Origin: HGM04593 sp045630965
Lineage (GTDB): Bacteria; Bacteroidota; Bacteroidia; Bacteroidales; Bacteroidaceae
DNA: 55,992 nt
Reading direction: 5' to 3'
Assembly: GCA_045630965.1 (NCBI GenBank)
Contig: JAZQTU010000025.1
Location: forward strand, 1 to 55,992
Shown here: positions 51,520 to 55,992 of the stretch, one piece after another
Layout: the number at the start of each line of letters is the position of its first letter
Numbering within the stretch: position 1 is the stretch's first letter
Translations under genes and position numbers: made by a program
The notes under the pieces: model-generated
The model's database searches: none
What the model was told of the DNA's origin: nothing
The model's input: the letters and a program-made list of their open reading frames with translations, nothing else

Positions 51520-53217
51520 ATGAAAGCAAAGAATTTGATTGATTTTCATCCTAAGTTCTTCGAGACATTTAAGAGCTATTCGCGAGACAAATTTGCGGCG
51601 GATGTAATGGCTGGTATAATTGTTGGTATTGTGGCTATTCCTTTGGCAATTGCATTCGGTATTGCCAGTGGTGTAGGTCCTGCGGAGGGTCTTATGACCG
51701 CTGTTATTGCCGGTTTTCTTATTTCGGTATTCGGTGGTTCAAAAGTACAGATAGGTGGCCCGACCGGTGCTTTTATCATCATTATATATGGTGTTATACA
51801 GCAGTATGGCCTGGGAGGCTTGGCAATCGCTACCATTATGGCTGGTGTTATGCTTGTTGTTATGGGTCTGTGTCGTCTTGGAACAATAATAAAGTTTATG
51901 CCTTACCCTATTATAATAGGTTTTACCGGAGGTATTGCTATTACAATCTTCTCTACTCAGATTAATGACCTCTTTGGCTTGGGTATAGAAAATGTTCCTG
52001 CCAACTTCATCGATAAGTGGATATGCTATTTCAGTAACCTCGGAAATATCGATGTATGGAGTGCTACAATGGGTGTGTTGAGTGTTGCTCTTATTGCTGT
52101 GACACCTAAATTTTCAAAGAAAATACCCGGTTCGTTGCTTGCGATTATAGTTATGACTGTTATTGCGCTTCTTTTGAAGAGGTATGCTGGTGTGACTTCT
52201 ATCAAGACAATCGGTGATTTGTATACATTGCCTTCAGGGCTTCCAACTCCTGTTGTTCCATCCTTGCCCGAGGGAGAGACCTTTTTTGCTACATTGCAGA
52301 ACCTTGCGCCAGTAGCATTTACAATAGCAATGCTTGGTGCTATTGAGTCTCTGCTTTCAGCAATGGTAGCAGACGGCGTCATTGGTGACCGTCATAATTC
52401 AAATACAGAACTTGTAGGTCAGGGTATTGCAAATATCGTAGTTCCATTCTTTGGAGGTATTCCTGCTACAGGTGCTATTGCACGTACAATGGCTAACATT
52501 AATAACGGTGGCCGTACCCCTGTTGCCGGTATTGTACATACTTTGGTGCTGCTTCTTGTGTTGTTGTTCCTTGGTGGTCTTGTAGAGTATATACCAATGC
52601 CGTGTCTCGCCGGTGTGCTTGTTATGGTATCATATAATATGAGTGGTTGGAGAACAATTGTATCAATGTGCAAGAGCAGTATGTCTGGAACAAGTGTCTT
52701 GTTCGTAACTTTGTTGCTTACAGTATTCTTCGATCTTACACTTGCTATAGAGGTTGGTCTTGTTATGGCTATCATGCTCTTTATGAAACGTGCAATGGAA
52801 AGCGCTCATATCTCTGTTGTTCGTGACGAAATGGAGGTACATCACGACGGTGAAAAGGATGAGGTACTTGCTATTCCTGCAAATACCGAGGTGTTTGAGA
52901 TTGAAGGACCATTCTTCTTTGGTATCGCAAACAAGTTTGACGAATTGACACGTGATACCGATGCCATGCCTATCCGTGTGTTGCGAATGAGAAAGGTGAC
53001 ATTCGTTGACGCTACAGCCTTGCATAATCTTGAGATATTTATTAAGGCTTCTCATAAGGAGGGTAGAACTATTATCCTTTCGGGTGTTCATGATAACGTA
53101 GAGAAATCTTTGCTCAAGGCTGGAATTGTAATGCTTGTTGGTAAAGAGAATGTATGTTCGAATATACACCTTGCTTTGGAACGTGCGGCAGAGTTGTCTG
53201 AAACTTTGAAAAAGTAA
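51520..53217 (+). CDS. SulP-family anion transporter with STAS domain
   Basis: The 565-residue SLC26/SulP protein has about 12-14 membrane segments (residues 20-425). KFAADVMAGIIVGIVAIPLAIAFGIASG is followed by GGPTGAF and by the conserved GGIPATGAIARTMANIN before the later helices. A C-terminal STAS domain (about 450-560) contains VTFVDATALHNLE. Substrate may be sulfate, bicarbonate or another small anion; no neighbouring cysteine-pathway or carbonic anhydrase gene decides. It stands alone between its promoter and a convergent hairpin. Confidence 0.93.
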   Translation: MKAKNLIDFHPKFFETFKSYSRDKFAADVMAGIIVGIVAIPLAIAFGIASGVGPAEGLMTAVIAGFLISVFGGSKVQIGGPTGAFIIIIYGVIQQYGLGGLAIATIMAGVMLVVMGLCRLGTIIKFMPYPIIIGFTGGIAITIFSTQINDLFGLGIENVPANFIDKWICYFSNLGNIDVWSATMGVLSVALIAVTPKFSKKIPGSLLAIIVMTVIALLLKRYAGVTSIKTIGDLYTLPSGLPTPVVPSLPEGETFFATLQNLAPVAFTIAMLGAIESLLSAMVADGVIGDRHNSNTELVGQGIANIVVPFFGGIPATGAIARTMANINNGGRTPVAGIVHTLVLLLVLLFLGGLVEYIPMPCLAGVLVMVSYNMSGWRTIVSMCKSSMSGTSVLFVTLLLTVFFDLTLAIEVGLVMAIMLFMKRAMESAHISVVRDEMEVHHDGEKDEVLAIPANTEVFEIEGPFFFGIANKFDELTRDTDAMPIRVLRMRKVTFVDATALHNLEIFIKASHKEGRTIILSGVHDNVEKSLLKAGIVMLVGKENVCSNIHLALERAAELSETLKK

Positions 53218-53238
53218 TAGGAATATTACCTATTATAT

Positions 53239-53285
53239 ATTATAGAGAAAGGGATTGCAAAAAATGCAATCCCTTTCTCTATAAT
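53239..53285. terminator. 21-bp perfect hairpin between convergent genes
   Basis: Bases 53239-53259 are the exact reverse complement of 53265-53285, with an A5 loop. No T-tract follows on either strand. It lies between the SulP gene and the minus-strand lipoprotein gene. Confidence 0.75.
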
Positions 53286-53314
53286 GGTATGTTTTATGGT
53301 ACGGCTTTATCTTG

Positions 53315-55702
53315 TTAATACCTTAGGAGGGGGGTAACTACTGTGCTGACATTGGACGTGCCTACTTCAAGACTAAGTTTGGTCAAGTGTTTTGTGGTAA
53401 ATGGAATATTTCCTACTGTGAGTGAATTGTTTATCTGTTGATTAACCATGATTGTTCCGTTGTACAGTTCGTAGTCGTATGTAATGGTGATGTCTTGTGT
53501 GCCTGGGATTATCTTGCAAGTGTAATTTGAAGTTGCTGATGAGTCGTATTCAATGTATGTTGCAGGCGCGTTTGGCTCTGTTGAGTTTGTGGCGTTGCCC
53601 AAATAAAGGTTTGTTGTCTCCTCTCCGTCGTATTTCCAGGTTTCTGCATTAACATCATAAATGCCTTTAGTTTTTACACCATTGATTCTTATGTTGCTTA
53701 CTTTGCATGTAAGGATGTTTGCTGTGTAGTTCTTGAACTCTAATTGAATATTGGACATCAAAGATTGAAAATCATAGAAGTAAACGTATGTCTCTTCAAG
53801 CACGCCACTTGTAGGCATTCCGCTTTCATTTGTATATACATTATTGAGTTCTGTGTATAATAAGTCGGTATCTCCATCTGATGTGAAATGAATCAATGAT
53901 GGGAGGCCATTCTCTGTCGTTACTTTTGTGGCGTTTATAATTGCAGCAAAGTTGTATTCGGTTGATGGCATCCAATATTTTACATCGTTCTCATGTTTAT
54001 AATCCCACTCATATGATGAGTTGCGGATTATCTCTGTTCCTTCAAATAAGGTTTTAGTGTTGCTATTGCTCTCTTTTGATGTGCCATATACGTCAAAATA
54101 GGAAAGATTTTGGTTTGCTACATGAAATCCTATACGGGCTGGGTTTGCCTGTGGTCTCAATTCAACAGTAGCAACGACATTGCCAACATAATCATATAGC
54201 TCTATCTTCTCATTTTGGGCCGCACCGTACTCGAGTGTAGCGACGTTAATGTGTAGACTATTGTCATGCTCGTCAATAAGGCATTCGTATTTGATTTTGT
54301 TATTGTCTGATGCTTTTGATGTTGAGGCTCTTGTGGTGCTGTCGAAAATTCCGCCGAAGTTTAAGGCTCCGTTAAAGGATGTGGCTACTTGTGGCTTCAA
54401 ATAGACACGTATTGGAGATGTGATTCGCACAGTGAAAGAACCTCCCTCTATTGGTATGTCAATAATAGACGGCTCTACAATAACGTTCTCACCCTCTTTG
54501 AGGACCTCATTGCCGACAATGCCATCGCTGTTCCAGTCAATAAAATGGAATAGATCATTAATGTTTACATTCTTTCCAAGGTGTTGGTATTTGTTGGTCA
54601 GGTTTTCTTTAATGCCTGATAAGTTACGTGCCAAATTGTATGTGTCATCTTTAATTTGTTCTTTGATGGCATCTGTGAAGAAACCCGTTTCGCCAAAATC
54701 TGCACTTAGTGTTGCTATATATTCTGTCAATTCTGCATTGCTCCTATCCATCAATATAAGAGAGGATATAGCTATCAATGCTGCAGCTTCATTGGTGCCA
54801 CTGGCCATTGAAATTGATGATACATCATTTTTAATTATAGAACCCAAACCAAATGTATCCAATAATTCTCTTTGCGCTTGCTCATTGGCAGAATTAAAAT
54901 CCATACCGGATGATACAAGTCTCTTGATTCTTGCTGCTTTAAGGTGTGTCAGTATATTTATGTTGATATTTGAGCCTTTACTTAAATCAGCCAATGCTTT
55001 CAAAGTTATTGTGCCTCTGGATATAGAGTCTTGCTTTTCGTTGTAGTAATATCCATTGGCCTTTATCTCTACGTATGATTCTGTAAAATTGTTACACTCA
55101 TAAGAGTAGCTGCCAAAGTTGTCTGTGACTTCGGTGTTGTAGACATTTCCTGTTCCTCGTAGCTTTGAGTCTAATACCTCTATGCTTACTGACGAACCTC
55201 TGACAAAAGGACCTTTCTCTATCTTACCCGATATGTTATAATCTCTTTTGTCAATAGGCTCTTTTACTATTTTATTATATGTAATGAGTGATATCCAGGT
55301 TCCTGTGTATCGAATAATCATTTCTGTGTTTGTGACAGAAATGAGCTCGTATGAAACAAGACCATCTTCCCCCTCAAATATAATGCAATTGTCTATAAGT
55401 TCATATGGGGTTACATTCCATGGATTGGAATTTTTCGGGTGGATATAATCTTCGGTTACATCAATCCAATACATGTTTTCAAGTTCGTTTTCAATGACTT
55501 CCGGGTCTGTATAGGTGGAAACTTTGCCGTTTATGTATGTGGCTTCAATTTCTACAGCTTTCCACTCTCCAACAAGTGAACTCTTGTTGAAAGATGGGTC
55601 TTTTATCTCATCAGGTCCGTTATTGCATGAAGAGATACCTGTACACATCCACAGTATTAGTATGTGTATAAAAAGATTTCTTAATCTAATGGTTGAGTTC
55701 AT
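53315..55702 (-). CDS. Large surface lipoprotein with EF-hand-like motif and fimbrillin-like C-terminus
   Basis: The 795-residue protein has a lipoprotein signal (ending GISSC, Cys about 26) and a lipocalin-like module (LVGEWKAVEIEATYINGK, about 38-145). A carboxypeptidase-regulatory-like beta domain follows (about 150-240). A helical segment leads to IDWNSDGIVGNE, a D-x-N-x-D-G-x(5)-E calcium loop of dockerin/EF-hand type. A BACON-like strand set starts at PIEGGSFTVRI. The C-terminal 250 residues resemble fimbrillin-family proteins (YWMPSTEYNFAAIINA, TDLLYTELNNVY, LEVGTSNVSTVVTPLL). No enzyme motif. A role in surface structure or adhesion is inferred. No promoter was found. Confidence 0.65.
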   Translation of the reverse strand: MNSTIRLRNLFIHILILWMCTGISSCNNGPDEIKDPSFNKSSLVGEWKAVEIEATYINGKVSTYTDPEVIENELENMYWIDVTEDYIHPKNSNPWNVTPYELIDNCIIFEGEDGLVSYELISVTNTEMIIRYTGTWISLITYNKIVKEPIDKRDYNISGKIEKGPFVRGSSVSIEVLDSKLRGTGNVYNTEVTDNFGSYSYECNNFTESYVEIKANGYYYNEKQDSISRGTITLKALADLSKGSNININILTHLKAARIKRLVSSGMDFNSANEQAQRELLDTFGLGSIIKNDVSSISMASGTNEAAALIAISSLILMDRSNAELTEYIATLSADFGETGFFTDAIKEQIKDDTYNLARNLSGIKENLTNKYQHLGKNVNINDLFHFIDWNSDGIVGNEVLKEGENVIVEPSIIDIPIEGGSFTVRITSPIRVYLKPQVATSFNGALNFGGIFDSTTRASTSKASDNNKIKYECLIDEHDNSLHINVATLEYGAAQNEKIELYDYVGNVVATVELRPQANPARIGFHVANQNLSYFDVYGTSKESNSNTKTLFEGTEIIRNSSYEWDYKHENDVKYWMPSTEYNFAAIINATKVTTENGLPSLIHFTSDGDTDLLYTELNNVYTNESGMPTSGVLEETYVYFYDFQSLMSNIQLEFKNYTANILTCKVSNIRINGVKTKGIYDVNAETWKYDGEETTNLYLGNATNSTEPNAPATYIEYDSSATSNYTCKIIPGTQDITITYDYELYNGTIMVNQQINNSLTVGNIPFTTKHLTKLSLEVGTSNVSTVVTPLLRY

Positions 55703-55774
55703 AGTTATTTATTGTTTGTTTATGTCAATGAATATATCTGTAGCTTATTTGAGGGTGAAGTCGGATGAAAAAGA

Positions 55775-55806
55775 AAACGGAGAGGGTTTTTCAACTCTCT
55801 CCGTTT
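55775..55806 (-). terminator. Terminator for a gene entering from the right edge
   Basis: AAACGGAGAG with its complement forms a 14-bp stem including one wobble. On the minus strand it is followed by a T-rich run, so it would end transcription coming from beyond 55806. Apart from this, 55703-55950 shows no gene. Confidence 0.65.
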
Positions 55807-55950
55807 CAGTACCCAGACCCGTAATTCTTGTATTCAAAACTGACAGCAACCAAACAATTATAACTAATTGATTTTCGCCATTTTTGAACAATCTTGCAGA
55901 AACTACTGCTCTGGGGGGAGGGTGATGATGAGACCAAATGAGACCAACGG

Positions 55951-55992
55951 TTAGAACATTTCGCCATCACTTGACATAGCAAGTTTGTATGC
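55951..55992 (-). CDS. Possible 3' end of a minus-strand gene (partial)
   Basis: Thirteen codons (AYKLAMSSDGEMF) followed by TAA are open to the window edge on the minus strand, about 145 bases before the terminator at 55775-55806. Too short to identify. Another minus frame is open longer but ends without gene-like sequence. Confidence 0.2.
   Translation of the reverse strand, partial: AYKLAMSSDGEMF

Noticed and set aside
54420..55046. 208-codon plus-strand open frame
   Set aside because: Lies wholly within the 795-residue lipoprotein gene on the minus strand; low-complexity Ser/Leu-rich product without a start signal.

Overview
The window comes from a Bacteroidota chromosome, most likely a gut-type Bacteroidales (Bacteroides/Prevotella-like). 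Four things point there. Most promoters I can find follow the phylum's unusual -33 TTTG / -7 TAnnTTTG pattern. Lineage-specific families are present: DUF4270, Bacteroidetes-type LptE, DUF4293, a BamD-omega-DUF4293 operon and a large TamB. Four secreted proteins end in type IX-like C-terminal tails. Several lipoproteins have Bacteroidota-style lipoboxes. Gene content is mainly core chromosome; I see no phage, conjugative element, CRISPR array or intact insertion sequence.

Layout. 1-8.4 kb: rplT, a secreted protein of unknown role, a candidate free-standing structured RNA (1641-1827), a GH20 hexosaminidase with mltG on the minus strand, a polysaccharide export lipoprotein plus tyrosine-kinase chain-length regulator, and two identical tRNA-Pro genes. 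8.4-15 kb: a Crp/Fnr regulator, a 1270-residue GH85-like endoglycosidase, then miaA and a lipid kinase. 15-22.5 kb: a storage-glucan block (debranching enzyme, GT4 synthase, GH57 enzyme) facing a DUF4270 lipoprotein and a starch-synthase N-terminal-domain protein. 22.5-33 kb: panC-panD, tamB, an SLC13/RCK permease, and a sigma-54 activator-lptE-TPR-secG operon. 33-39 kb: a 1425-residue GH2 enzyme, a small lipoprotein and a leucine-rich-repeat lipoprotein. 39-44.6 kb: mtaB, a GT2, an RsmI-like methyltransferase whose 3' end carries a palindromic insert between 46-bp repeats, and uvrB. 44.6-56 kb: a GH27-GH16 double enzyme, bamD-omega-DUF4293, a bcp-type peroxiredoxin, a SulP transporter, a 795-residue surface lipoprotein and a possible gene end at the edge.

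How it fits together. The secreted GH20, GH85, GH2 and GH27-GH16 enzymes suggest use of host N-glycan or mucin-type glycans and plant or fungal polysaccharides. None sits beside SusC/SusD genes here. The glucan block probably builds and trims intracellular glycogen. mltG, lptE, tamB, bamD and secG serve the envelope and its export machinery.

The most noteworthy items are the candidate RNA at 1641-1827, the palindromic insert at 42311-42431 that duplicates and so preserves a gene end, the GH27-GH16 fusion, and the long perfect hairpins between convergent genes. All identifications come from reading the sequence; no database search was run.
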